DNA from: Bacteroidales bacterium
GTDB lineage: Bacteria > Bacteroidota > Bacteroidia > Bacteroidales > Marinilabiliaceae
DNA length: 14,421 nt
Direction: 5' to 3'
Assembly: GCA_004552385.1 (NCBI GenBank)
Contig: SFOL01000040.1
Location: 1-14,421, forward strand
Below the pieces are notes generated by a model. The model ran no database searches. It was given only the letters and a program-made list of their open reading frames with translations, and was not told the DNA's origin. How positions within the stretch are numbered: the stretch's first letter is position 1; every line of letters starts with the position of its first letter. Shown in pieces: positions 7,954 through 13,899 of this stretch. Both the position numbers and the translations under genes were made by a program.

Positions 7954-7984
7954 CACAATTATCTCGGCTTCGCAACCACACAAA
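7954..7984 (-). promoter_or_regulatory. Predicted Bacteroidota promoter for cvpA operon
   Basis: On the minus strand, TTTG (7984-7981) is followed after 19 nt by TAATTGTG (7961-7954). This matches the Bacteroides -33 TTTG and -7 TAnnTTTG consensus with one mismatch in the -7 box. It would start transcription about 10-20 nt before the cvpA ATG at 7936. The -33 element is formed by the U-tract of the tRNA terminator. An alternative -7 (TAAATTCG at 7951-7944) is weaker in spacing. This is a pattern match only. Confidence 0.45.
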
Positions 7985-8016
7985 AAAACCTGGTCGACAC
8001 AATATAGTCAACCAGG
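7982..8016 (-). terminator. Intrinsic terminator of tRNA-Arg
   Basis: Read on the minus strand, CCTGGT (8016-8011) pairs with ACCAGG (7994-7989). After a 1x1 mismatch the stem continues with three more pairs (GAC with GTC) and closes an 8-nt loop. Seven T residues (7988-7982) follow directly. The hairpin is 23 nt downstream of the mature tRNA 3' end and points the same way, so it is a classical Rho-independent terminator for the tRNA transcript. Confidence 0.8.
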
Positions 8017-8039
8017 CAAAAACCAACATCAAAATGTTG

Positions 8040-8111
8040 TGGCCTCACTCAGACTCGAACTGAAATTTAGAGTTTAGGAAACTCCCGTTCTATCCCTTGA
8101 ACTATGAGGCC
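8040..8111 (-). tRNA. tRNA-Arg (anticodon CCT)
   Basis: A full cloverleaf of 72 nt can be drawn by hand on the minus strand. The acceptor stem is GGCCTCA/TGAGGCC (7 bp), the D stem GTTC/GAAC with an AAGGGATA loop, the anticodon stem GGAGT/ACTCT with loop TTCCTAA, the variable loop AAAT and the T stem TTCAG/CTGAG with loop TTCGAGT. The anticodon CCT reads the arginine codon AGG. The discriminator base is A (8040) and CCA is not encoded, because the bases after it are CAA. It stands alone between the divergent cvpA and rfbB transcription units, with its own -7 box and terminator. Confidence 0.93.
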
Positions 8112-8152
8112 GGAACCGGCGAAGAGCCTTCAAGGAAGACCTTAACCGAGCG

Positions 8153-8160
8153 CAAAGTTA
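8153..8160 (-). promoter_or_regulatory. Predicted -7 box for tRNA-Arg
   Basis: TAACTTTG on the minus strand is a perfect match to the Bacteroides -7 consensus TAnnTTTG. It lies 41 nt upstream of the tRNA 5' end, leaving room for a short leader. No good TTTG is found at the expected 19-20 nt upstream; the nearest is 31 nt away (8195-8192). Support is therefore for the -7 element only. Confidence 0.45.
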
Positions 8161-8198
8161 CATAAAATATCCATAGTTCCTACTCCGGCGGCAAATAT

Positions 8199-8229
8199 TT
8201 TGATTTGGCCATTTCAATGTCTAAATTCG
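8199..8229 (+). promoter_or_regulatory. Predicted Bacteroidota promoter for rfbB operon
   Basis: TTTG at 8199-8202 is followed after 19 nt by TAAATTCG at 8222-8229, a one-mismatch fit to TAnnTTTG with the expected spacing. Transcription would start near 8236, giving an A-rich leader of about 30 nt before the ATG at 8268. A-rich, Shine-Dalgarno-poor leaders are usual in Bacteroidota. Pattern match only. Confidence 0.5.
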
Positions 8230-8267
8230 CAAAGCGTAACTAAAAACAGAACTAAAATAGGACTAAA

Positions 8268-9353
8268 ATGACGGCAAAGAACGGCTTCAAGCGCAATATC
8301 ATCATTACTGGCGGCGCCGGCTTCATAGGCAACCACGTGGTTCGCCTCTTCGTCAACAAATACCCCGACTACCACATCATTAACCTTGACAAGCTGACCT
8401 ACGCAGGCAACCTCGAGAACCTTAAAGACGTGGAGGAGAGGCCTAATTACACTTTTGCCAAACTTGACATATGCGACTTCGAAGCGGTTTTGCGCCTGAT
8501 GGCGGAGCAAGACGTCGACGGCATCATACACCTTGCGGCCGAGAGCCACGTCGACCGCTCAATCAGCGACCCGTTCACGTTCGCCCGCACCAACGTCATG
8601 GGCACGCTCTCCCTGCTGCAAGCGGCCAAGACGTATTGGGAGGGCAAGCCCGAGGGCTATGAGGGGAAAAGGTTCTACCACATATCCACCGACGAGGTGT
8701 ACGGAGCCTTAAAATTTGACGGTACGCTCTTCACCGAGACCACGCGCTACCAGCCCCACAGTCCCTACAGCGCGTCGAAAGCATCGTCCGACCACTTCGT
8801 CCGCGCGTTCCACGACACGTATGGAATGCCGACCATCGTAACCAACTGCTCTAACAACTACGGCCCTTATCAGTTTCCTGAAAAACTGATCCCACTGTTC
8901 ATCAACAACATACGGCACAAGAGACCCCTGCCCGTGTATGGCAAAGGCGAAAACGTAAGGGACTGGCTTTACGTCGAGGATCACGCTCGCGCCATAGACG
9001 TCATATTCCACAATGGCAAAGTGGCGGAGACCTACAACATAGGCGGCTTCAACGAGTGGAAGAACATCGACCTAGTCAAAGTGCTGATCAGGACCGTGGA
9101 CAAGCTCATCGGCAACCCCGAAGGCGCGAGCCTCGACCTCATAACATACGTGACCGACCGCAAGGGGCACGACCTCCGCTACGCGATAGACTCGACAAAG
9201 CTGAGCAACGAACTCGGTTGGCACCCGTCGCTGCAATTCGAAGAAGGCATAGAGAAAACCGTAAGGTGGTACCTGGACAACCAAGAGTGGATGGACCGGA
9301 TCACCTCGGGAGCCTACGAGAAATATTACGAGGAGCAGTACGCCAACCGATAA
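8268..9353 (+). CDS. rfbB: dTDP-glucose 4,6-dehydratase
   Basis: A 361-residue SDR-family enzyme, the usual RmlB length, that converts dTDP-glucose to dTDP-4-keto-6-deoxyglucose. This is the second step toward dTDP-rhamnose and other deoxysugars for surface glycans. The NAD-binding GxxGxxG motif is at 15-21 (TGGAGFIGNH). NLDKLTYAGNLENL is the hallmark of RmlB. The catalytic Thr-Asp-Glu is at 141-143 in HISTDEVYGAL, and the Tyr-Lys pair at 167/171 in YSASK. NNYGPYQFPEKLIPLFI and VYGKGENVRDWLYVEDH are also family signatures. The other rml genes are not in the window. It is the first gene of the plus-strand unit, divergent from the tRNA and cvpA, and is followed after 35 nt by a cyclophilin gene with no obvious terminator between them. 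The start is preceded by an A-rich leader and the sequence runs into the Rossmann fold within 10 residues. Confidence 0.95.
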   Translation: MTAKNGFKRNIIITGGAGFIGNHVVRLFVNKYPDYHIINLDKLTYAGNLENLKDVEERPNYTFAKLDICDFEAVLRLMAEQDVDGIIHLAAESHVDRSISDPFTFARTNVMGTLSLLQAAKTYWEGKPEGYEGKRFYHISTDEVYGALKFDGTLFTETTRYQPHSPYSASKASSDHFVRAFHDTYGMPTIVTNCSNNYGPYQFPEKLIPLFINNIRHKRPLPVYGKGENVRDWLYVEDHARAIDVIFHNGKVAETYNIGGFNEWKNIDLVKVLIRTVDKLIGNPEGASLDLITYVTDRKGHDLRYAIDSTKLSNELGWHPSLQFEEGIEKTVRWYLDNQEWMDRITSGAYEKYYEEQYANR

Positions 9354-9388
9354 ACAACTACGGCCGACCCGGGCAAGAACACTAACTC

Positions 9389-10672
9389 ATGGCTCACAAC
9401 CACGCACACGGCAAAGCTCAGCAAGCGATCCGCATGGCAATGATAGCGGCGATGGCCGCCATGGCTGGATGCAGCCCCGAGCAAGGGCGGCCTCAGGCAA
9501 ACGCGCCCGCTAAGCGGAATTTCTACGCCCGGGACGCGGCGTCGCAGATGCGCATAGTGACATACGACGCCATGGGCGACAGCATAGGCCAATGCTGGGC
9601 GACATACGTGGGCGGAGACATAATAGCCGCCCCGCTCTCCCTAATCCGCGGCGCCCACTCGGCCAAGGCCGCAACTCTGACCGAAGTGGACAAATACCCC
9701 GTCTACGGGTATACCGCATTCGACTTCCGCACCGACATGGTGCTGCTGAGAGTAGGCAAGAGAAGATCGGAGACATCGGCGCTGCGCCTTGACGGGGTGG
9801 AGCCGACCGACACGCTTTTCGGCATAGACGCCGACCTGTCGGGCAAGATATTTAAAAAAGCCGTAGACGCTGACGGATCGACACTGAGGAACATCAAGCC
9901 CGGCATGGCCGTGTTTGACAACAGCGGCGCGATACGCCAGGTGGCGGGCGCTGACGGCCGGCGGGTACAAAGCCATGACATAGACAGCCTGCGCCAAAGA
10001 CAGAACGCCCGCCACGCCTCTGTCTACGACCTGCGACTGCAGACGGGGCGACAGTACATCCCCTACACGCAAGTGGACGGCTTTAAGGTGCGCACATCGA
10101 TGGGCGACTTCTTCATAAGGCTGTATGACGACGTGCCGCAATACCGCGACAACTTCATCAAACTTGTCTCAGACCACTATTACGACAGCCTTCTCGTGCA
10201 CAGGGTCCTGCCCTCATTCCTCATCCAGACGGGAGCGGCCGACAGCAAATACGCAAAGGCGGAAGACGTCGTGGGGTGGCAAGGACCCGGATACACGCTG
10301 CCAAACATTGACAAACAGAGGCACTACCACAAGCGCGGAGCCGTAGCGGCCTCGAAACTGCCGCGGGACAGGAACCCTGAGAACAAATGCGACGGCGGGC
10401 AATTCTACGTCGTGAGAGGCAGACGCTTCACCGACGACGAGCTTGACAAGATATCACGCGAGGAGCATATAACATTCTCGCCCGAGCAGCGGAAAACATA
10501 CAAGGCAACCGGCGGCGCGCCACATCTGGACGGGGAGTTCGTAGTCTTTGGCGAAGTGACGGGCGGCATGGACGTGGTAGACAAAATATCGGAAGTGCCG
10601 CTTGGCGGGGAAAAGGGCGACCGACCTGTTAAAGACGTGCGCGTCTACTCCATTTCCATAATACGCAAATGA
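9389..10672 (+). CDS. Cyclophilin-type peptidyl-prolyl isomerase lipoprotein with degenerate trypsin-like N-domain
   Basis: A 427-residue lipoprotein. The signal peptide ends in a lipobox-like MAGC with Cys28. The cyclophilin domain fills about 232-427. It keeps the catalytic Arg (272), Phe (277) and Gln (280) in HRVLPSFLIQTG, and Gln338-Phe339 in GGQFYVV. Phe384 in LDGEFVVFG stands where human CypA has His126, a common bacterial change. The ~40-residue insertion before LDG is typical of Bacteroidota cyclophilins. Residues ~50-200 resemble an S1C/trypsin-2-like fold: WATYVGGDIIAAPLSLIRGA aligns with the strand around the catalytic His, TDMVLLRV with the strand carrying the catalytic Asp, and PGMAVFDNSG with the GSPVF segment around Ser. 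The Asp is kept (116), but His is replaced by Ser84 and Ser by Met173, so proteolysis looks lost. The protein probably folds or holds exported proteins at the envelope. The stop overlaps the vsr ATG by 4 nt. The isomerase call is firm; the protease-like domain is inference from alignment by eye. Confidence 0.88.
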   Translation: MAHNHAHGKAQQAIRMAMIAAMAAMAGCSPEQGRPQANAPAKRNFYARDAASQMRIVTYDAMGDSIGQCWATYVGGDIIAAPLSLIRGAHSAKAATLTEVDKYPVYGYTAFDFRTDMVLLRVGKRRSETSALRLDGVEPTDTLFGIDADLSGKIFKKAVDADGSTLRNIKPGMAVFDNSGAIRQVAGADGRRVQSHDIDSLRQRQNARHASVYDLRLQTGRQYIPYTQVDGFKVRTSMGDFFIRLYDDVPQYRDNFIKLVSDHYYDSLLVHRVLPSFLIQTGAADSKYAKAEDVVGWQGPGYTLPNIDKQRHYHKRGAVAASKLPRDRNPENKCDGGQFYVVRGRRFTDDELDKISREEHITFSPEQRKTYKATGGAPHLDGEFVVFGEVTGGMDVVDKISEVPLGGEKGDRPVKDVRVYSISIIRK

Positions 10673-11235
10673 GTGCGGGAGCCGACACGGGCAAGGCGAG
10701 GAGACGGCGGCGCAAACCCAAAAGCGTCAGCGAGGTCATGGCATCCATCCACTCGCAAGGCACAGGCCCGGAGATGTCCGCGCGCCACTGGCTGTGGAGC
10801 CATGGCTACAGATATCGCAAAAACGACACTTCACTGCCCGGGAAACCAGACATAGTGGTGTCGGCGTCTCGCACCGCCATATTCATTAACGGCTGCTTCT
10901 GGCACCAGCACGAAGGCTGCAAATCATACTCCACCCCGCACACCAACACAGAATTCTGGCAATCGAAATTCAAGCGCAACAAAGAGCGTGACGCGAGAGT
11001 CCGCGAAGAGCTGCGCGCCCTGGGCTGGCGCACCATGGTAATCTGGGAGTGCCAGCTGAGGCCGGAAGAGGTAGAAAAGACCATGAGCGAGGCGGCAAGG
11101 CTGCTGGACATGGCCAAAGAAGAGTGGGCCAGGTCAAGCCCCAAGGCGCGGGCGAAGACATCGATAAGCAAACCATACGAGATAGAGGACGACGAGAGCC
11201 GTTACGCCTACGCGGCGGAGGACTACGACCCCTGA
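10669..11235 (+). CDS. vsr: Very short patch repair (Vsr) DNA mismatch endonuclease
   Basis: A 188-residue Vsr-type endonuclease. In known systems Vsr nicks DNA at T:G mismatches left by deamination of 5-methylcytosine at Dcm-type sites. A very basic N-terminus (RRRRRKPK at 11-18) precedes the core: SVSEVMASIHSQGTGPE (19-35), HGYRYRKND, SLPGKPDIVV with the probable catalytic Asp61, and AIFINGCFWHQHEGC with Cys76, His79, His81 and Cys84 as the usual metal and zinc positions. Then come NTEFWQSKFKRNKERD, LGWRTMVIWEC and a C-terminal extension rich in acidic residues (IEDDESRYAYAAEDYD). One extra Gly separates the last His and Cys compared with E. coli Vsr (HHHHC). The ATG overlaps the cyclophilin stop as ATGA, implying translational coupling. 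No cytosine methyltransferase is visible in the window, so its partner is unknown. Confidence 0.92.
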   Translation: MSAGADTGKARRRRRKPKSVSEVMASIHSQGTGPEMSARHWLWSHGYRYRKNDTSLPGKPDIVVSASRTAIFINGCFWHQHEGCKSYSTPHTNTEFWQSKFKRNKERDARVREELRALGWRTMVIWECQLRPEEVEKTMSEAARLLDMAKEEWARSSPKARAKTSISKPYEIEDDESRYAYAAEDYDP

Positions 11236-11256
11236 CGCGCACGGCAAAAGAAGACA

Positions 11257-12042
11257 ATGATGATAGACACGCACACACACATCTACGAAAACACGTTCGA
11301 CGCCGACCGCGGCGAAATGATAGGCAGAGCCAAGGCCGCGGGCGTCGACCGACTGATAATCCCCGCGTGCACATTGGCGGACTCGGCGCGGGTGCGCGAC
11401 ACGCAGGCGGAATACCCCGACACGTGCTACGCCATGTACGGGCTTCACCCGACAGAGATGGGCGACTCCCCGATGGCGGAGGCTGAGGCCATCATGGACT
11501 TCGCAGAGAGCCAGAAGCTGCCGAGGGTGGGCGTGGGCGAGATTGGGATCGACCTCCATTGGGACAAAAGCCGGAAAGACAGCCAGACAGAAGTATTCGC
11601 CTGGCAAATGCGCTACGCCTACGACAAAGGCCTGCCTGTCTCGATACACTGTCGCGACGCCGTCTGGCTGCTCATGGAGGAGCTGGACAAGATGCGCGGC
11701 CACGTCCCCGCAGGGTCGCTCCACTGCTTCACAGGGAGCGTGGACGAAGCCAAAGTCATTTGCAGGAAGTGGCCGCAGCTCATGTTCGGGTTCGGAGGCT
11801 CATGCACGTATAAAAACTCGAAAGTGTCGGAAGTGGCCGCCGCCGTCCCCTTTGACAGGATACTGACCGAGACCGACGCCCCATACCTGACCCCAGTGCC
11901 ACACAGAGGGGAGCGAAACGAGCCGGCTTACATACCGCTGGTTGTTGAGAGACTGGCCTTGGCTCTGGGCAAAAGCTCGGAAGAGGTGGCGGCGCAGACT
12001 ACAGAGAACGCCAAGCGCCTGTTCTGGGGTGAGCAAGGTTGA
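11257..12042 (+). CDS. tatD: TatD-family metal-dependent deoxyribonuclease/hydrolase
   Basis: A 261-residue TIM-barrel amidohydrolase of the TatD family; members are 3'-5' exonucleases or DNases with housekeeping roles in repair and quality control. All expected metal ligands are present: His6 and His8 in IDTHTH, Glu95 in VGEIGIDLHW, His131 in SIHCRD, His156 in LHCFTG and Asp207 in TETDAPYL. GLHPTEMGD and the final TENAKRLF are also typical. The length is standard. Two adjacent ATG codons (11257 and 11260) could both start it; I give the first. It begins 21 nt after vsr and is probably the last gene of the rfbB unit. In a similar Bacteroidales arrangement tatD lies near the exbB group, usually with an asparaginase gene between, which is absent here. 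Confidence 0.95.
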   Translation: MMIDTHTHIYENTFDADRGEMIGRAKAAGVDRLIIPACTLADSARVRDTQAEYPDTCYAMYGLHPTEMGDSPMAEAEAIMDFAESQKLPRVGVGEIGIDLHWDKSRKDSQTEVFAWQMRYAYDKGLPVSIHCRDAVWLLMEELDKMRGHVPAGSLHCFTGSVDEAKVICRKWPQLMFGFGGSCTYKNSKVSEVAAAVPFDRILTETDAPYLTPVPHRGERNEPAYIPLVVERLALALGKSSEEVAAQTTENAKRLFWGEQG

Positions 12043-12066
12043 GGGAATAACAAGCAAAGAGACAGC

Positions 12067-12110
12067 CCGCGTTGTGTTAAAAAAGGTCACCGAGAGCGAA
12101 CACGACACGG
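12067..12110 (+). repeat. Inverted repeat after tatD
   Basis: GTTGTGTT (12071-12078) pairs with AACACGAC (12099-12106) through eight positions with one G-T wobble. After one mismatch three further pairs (12067-12069 with 12108-12110) extend the stem. The loop is 20 nt. It begins 25 nt after the tatD stop and lacks a T-run, so it may be a 3'-end stabilising or Rho-type structure. Its function is unknown. Confidence 0.35.
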
Positions 12111-12269
12111 CACAACAAGCAACGCACTATCAACCAACGAAAAAAGCTGCGCACTACCTTCTCAAAGACGATGAGCGCAATAAAACAAGTCCAAGGCGGG
12201 CGAACTAAAAACCGCCCAAAAGTCGCATTTTGCAAAGAGAAGTGGTCTTATGTTGTAAAAAATTAGTAA

Positions 12270-12301
12270 TTTGGTGTCGAAAAGCGCACGGTTTAAAATT
12301 G
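12270..12301 (+). promoter_or_regulatory. Predicted Bacteroidota promoter for exbB
   Basis: TTTG at 12270-12273 is followed after 20 nt by TAAAATTG at 12294-12301, matching TAnnTTTG with one mismatch. Transcription would begin near 12308 and leave an A-rich leader of about 55 nt. The -7 box is flanked by the arms of the GCGCAC/GTGCGC inverted repeat. Pattern match only. Confidence 0.45.
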
Positions 12302-12306
12302 TGCGC
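12284..12306 (+). repeat. Ten-pair hairpin / operator-like palindrome over the exbB -7 box
   Basis: GCGCAC (12284-12289) and GTGCGC (12301-12306) are perfect inverted arms. On the plus-strand RNA the inner bases GGTT and AATT also pair (two G-U wobbles), giving a 10-bp stem with a TAA loop. The wobbles fit an RNA read rightward rather than leftward. There is no T-run. It could be a DNA operator across the promoter, or an RNA element in transcripts reading through from tatD. Confidence 0.5.
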
Positions 12307-12363
12307 CAATCAAGCAAACCAACAAAAACAAAATTCAATAAAAAGTCAAATTAATCACAGATT

Positions 12364-13173
12364 ATGAAAAAGCTTTTTGCCTATTTAGCAGTCGTCGGCA
12401 TGATGAGTTTCGGCTCTGTCGCCATGGCACAGGATGAGAACGCGGCAGCTCCGGCAGCCGAGCAGACCGAGGCCGCAGTAGCACCTGCAGAGGAGGTGAC
12501 CGAGGAGGCGAGCGCAGCCGTAGCGGTTGACGAGGAGAAGAGCCTTCACCAGGTACTTAAAGAGAAGTTCGTCGAGGGTGGCGTAGAGTGGATGCTCCCC
12601 GTGCTTGCCTGCATCGTCCTCGGTCTCGCTATCGCCATTGAGCGCATCATTTACCTCACCGCTGCTAACACGAACACAAAGAAGCTCCTTGCACAAGTAG
12701 AAAGCGCCTTCAACGAGGGCGGTGTTGAGAAGGCAAAAGAGGTTTGCCGCAACACCCGTGGCCCCGTGGCCTCTATCTTCTATCAGGGTCTCGACCGCTA
12801 CAATGAGGGTCCGGACATGGTAGAGAAGGCAGTCGCATCTTACGGCTCAGTCCAGATGGGTCGTATGGAGTCAGGCCTTTCTTGGATCTCGCTCTTCATC
12901 GCAATCGCTCCGTCTCTCGGCTTCATGGGCACGGTCGTCGGTATGATCCAGGCATTCGACTCAATCCAGCAGCTCGGTGACATGAGCCCTGTAGCTCTTG
13001 CAGGCGGTATCAAGGTCGCCCTTTTGACCACCATCTTCGGTCTTATCGCAGCTATCTGCCTCCAGATCTTCTACAACTACATCGTAGCAAAGATTGACGG
13101 CGTCGTCAACAAGATGGAGGACGCCTCTATCTCTTTGATGGACATCATCCTCAAGTACCAGGCTAAGCACTAA
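12364..13173 (+). CDS. exbB: MotA/TolQ/ExbB proton channel family protein
   Basis: A 269-residue ExbB/TolQ-type subunit. With ExbD it uses the proton gradient to drive TonB and outer-membrane transport. The N-terminus is a signal peptide (MKKLFAYLAVVGMMSFGSVA, cleaved near AMAQ at 20-23), followed by an Ala/Glu/Pro-rich linker to about residue 60, as in other Bacteroidota ExbB. The three expected helices are at about 76-98 (MLPVLACIVLGLAIAIERII), 172-198 (containing AIAPSLGFMGTVVGMIQAF, the family motif around the conserved Gly-Thr) and 212-240 (GGIKVALLTTIFGLIAAI). Codon choice differs from the upstream genes, with more GGT, CGT and CTT, which suggests high expression rather than transfer. 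The ATG follows an A-rich leader. A 202-nt gap separates it from the next gene. Confidence 0.93.
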   Translation: MKKLFAYLAVVGMMSFGSVAMAQDENAAAPAAEQTEAAVAPAEEVTEEASAAVAVDEEKSLHQVLKEKFVEGGVEWMLPVLACIVLGLAIAIERIIYLTAANTNTKKLLAQVESAFNEGGVEKAKEVCRNTRGPVASIFYQGLDRYNEGPDMVEKAVASYGSVQMGRMESGLSWISLFIAIAPSLGFMGTVVGMIQAFDSIQQLGDMSPVALAGGIKVALLTTIFGLIAAICLQIFYNYIVAKIDGVVNKMEDASISLMDIILKYQAKH

Positions 13174-13375
13174 TCCGCTTCCATGCGCACAGTGTCAGAC
13201 CTGGCGGAAAGCTCGTGTTGACGGACACGGCGCAAGAAGACTAAACGGATTAAAAGGTTACCGGCGAAGCTCTTTAGTGGATGGCCTGTGGGTCTTCTCG
13301 AAAAGCGCGGGAGTCAACAATGGTGGCTAACGGCACGGCAACCGAGAAACGCAAAAGCCTAAAAATCAAAGGAAG
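13174..13375 (+). other. 202-nt structured gap between exbB and the 4-TM gene
   Basis: This GC-rich spacer is unusually long for an exbB operon and I see no conventional gene or good promoter in it. It contains several inverted repeats: CGTGT (13214-13218) with ACACG (13225-13229) around a 6-nt loop, and AGAAGAC (13235-13241) with GTCTTCT (13292-13298) 50 nt apart. TCCGC (13174-13178) and GCGGA (13203-13207) can also pair. These could form an RNA structure that processes or differentially stabilises the exbB message. Its right end holds a 19-codon ORF described separately. Confidence 0.45.
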
Positions 13376-13379
13376 ATGA
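13320..13379 (+). CDS. Possible 19-residue basic leader peptide
   Basis: ATG at 13320 opens a 19-codon frame, MVANGTATEKRKSLKIKGR, whose TGA overlaps the ATG of the 4-TM gene as ATGA. The peptide is strongly basic with no known motif. The exact overlap would suit translational coupling into the next gene, but an ORF this short arises easily by chance and no ribosome-binding signal is clear. Treat as a weak candidate. Confidence 0.2.
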   Translation: MVANGTATEKRKSLKIKGR

Positions 13380-13816
13380 AACAAATAGAAAAACTCACAA
13401 GTATCGTGATGTATGTCCTTTTGGCCATTGATGCGGTTCTTATCATTCTTGGCTTCCTTTTCAAGGATGAGAACCCGCTTGCGGATGGTTCATTTGTGGA
13501 CATTGCAATCATCTGGACAATTGTCCTTATCTGCATCGGCGTAGCCAGCGCAGTAGTGTCAGAGGGCGCCAACGCAGCCTCTGACCCCAAATTGCTCGCC
13601 AAGGGTGGTGCAGCCTTAGTCTGCCTTGCCATCGTTCTTGGCATCTTCTGGGCAATAGGAGACGAGACCCCCCTCCAGCTCGTAGGCTATGAGGGCGACG
13701 AGAACCAGGGCGCATGGCTCAGGGTGTCAGACATGGGTCTGTTCTCGATATACCTCGCACTCGCTGCTGGCGTCTTGTCAATCATCGTTTCCGAGGTTTA
13801 CCAACTGTTCAGGTAG
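13376..13816 (+). CDS. Small four-helix membrane protein in the exbB-exbD operon
   Basis: A 146-residue protein of unknown function with about four membrane helices: IVMYVLLAIDAVLIILGFLF (10-29), FVDIAIIWTIVLICIGVASA (about 40-59), GGAALVCLAIVLGIFWAIG (about 76-94) and LFSIYLALAAGVLSIIVSEV (about 121-140). A charged, probably periplasmic loop at 95-117 contains GYEGDENQGAW. There is no signal peptide or enzyme motif. Bacteroidales commonly carry a small membrane protein at this place between exbB and exbD, so it is probably an accessory of the ExbB-ExbD-TonB motor; that role is inference. The start ATG overlaps the stop of a 19-codon ORF. The ExbD gene follows after 83 nt, with an A-rich stretch before its ATG. 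Confidence 0.8.
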   Translation: MKQIEKLTSIVMYVLLAIDAVLIILGFLFKDENPLADGSFVDIAIIWTIVLICIGVASAVVSEGANAASDPKLLAKGGAALVCLAIVLGIFWAIGDETPLQLVGYEGDENQGAWLRVSDMGLFSIYLALAAGVLSIIVSEVYQLFR

Positions 13817-13899
13817 AAAACTCGCAGTGGCCCGGGCGATGACAGAATAGTCAAAGAGGGCTGTGCGATAATACCTAAAGTATTAAACAAAAGTAAATT

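Larger units (their letters stand above)
12043..12363 (+). other. 321-nt non-coding gap between tatD and exbB
   Basis: I find no convincing gene here. The left two thirds are A/C-rich and T-poor on the plus strand and hold two imperfect hairpins. The right third is AT-rich and carries a promoter-like pair and a strong GC-ended hairpin, both listed separately. A smaller inverted repeat, GGGCG (12198-12202) with CGCCC (12213-12217), has no T-run after it. The last ~50 nt form an A-rich leader typical of Bacteroidota translation starts. Confidence 0.6.

Noticed and set aside
7937..8032. Upstream extension of cvpA by 32 codons
   Set aside because: It would run through the tRNA terminator hairpin and the predicted promoter. 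The family alignment starts at the ATG at 7936.
11942..12208. 88-codon open frame across the tatD 3' end and the following gap
   Set aside because: Out of frame with tatD over its first third. The remainder is Lys/Thr-rich low-complexity sequence with no start signal of its own, so I treat the gap as non-coding.
12198..12217. GGGCG/CGCCC inverted repeat considered as the tatD terminator
   Set aside because: Only five pairs with a 10-nt loop and no T-run on the plus strand. It is not convincing as an intrinsic terminator in either direction.
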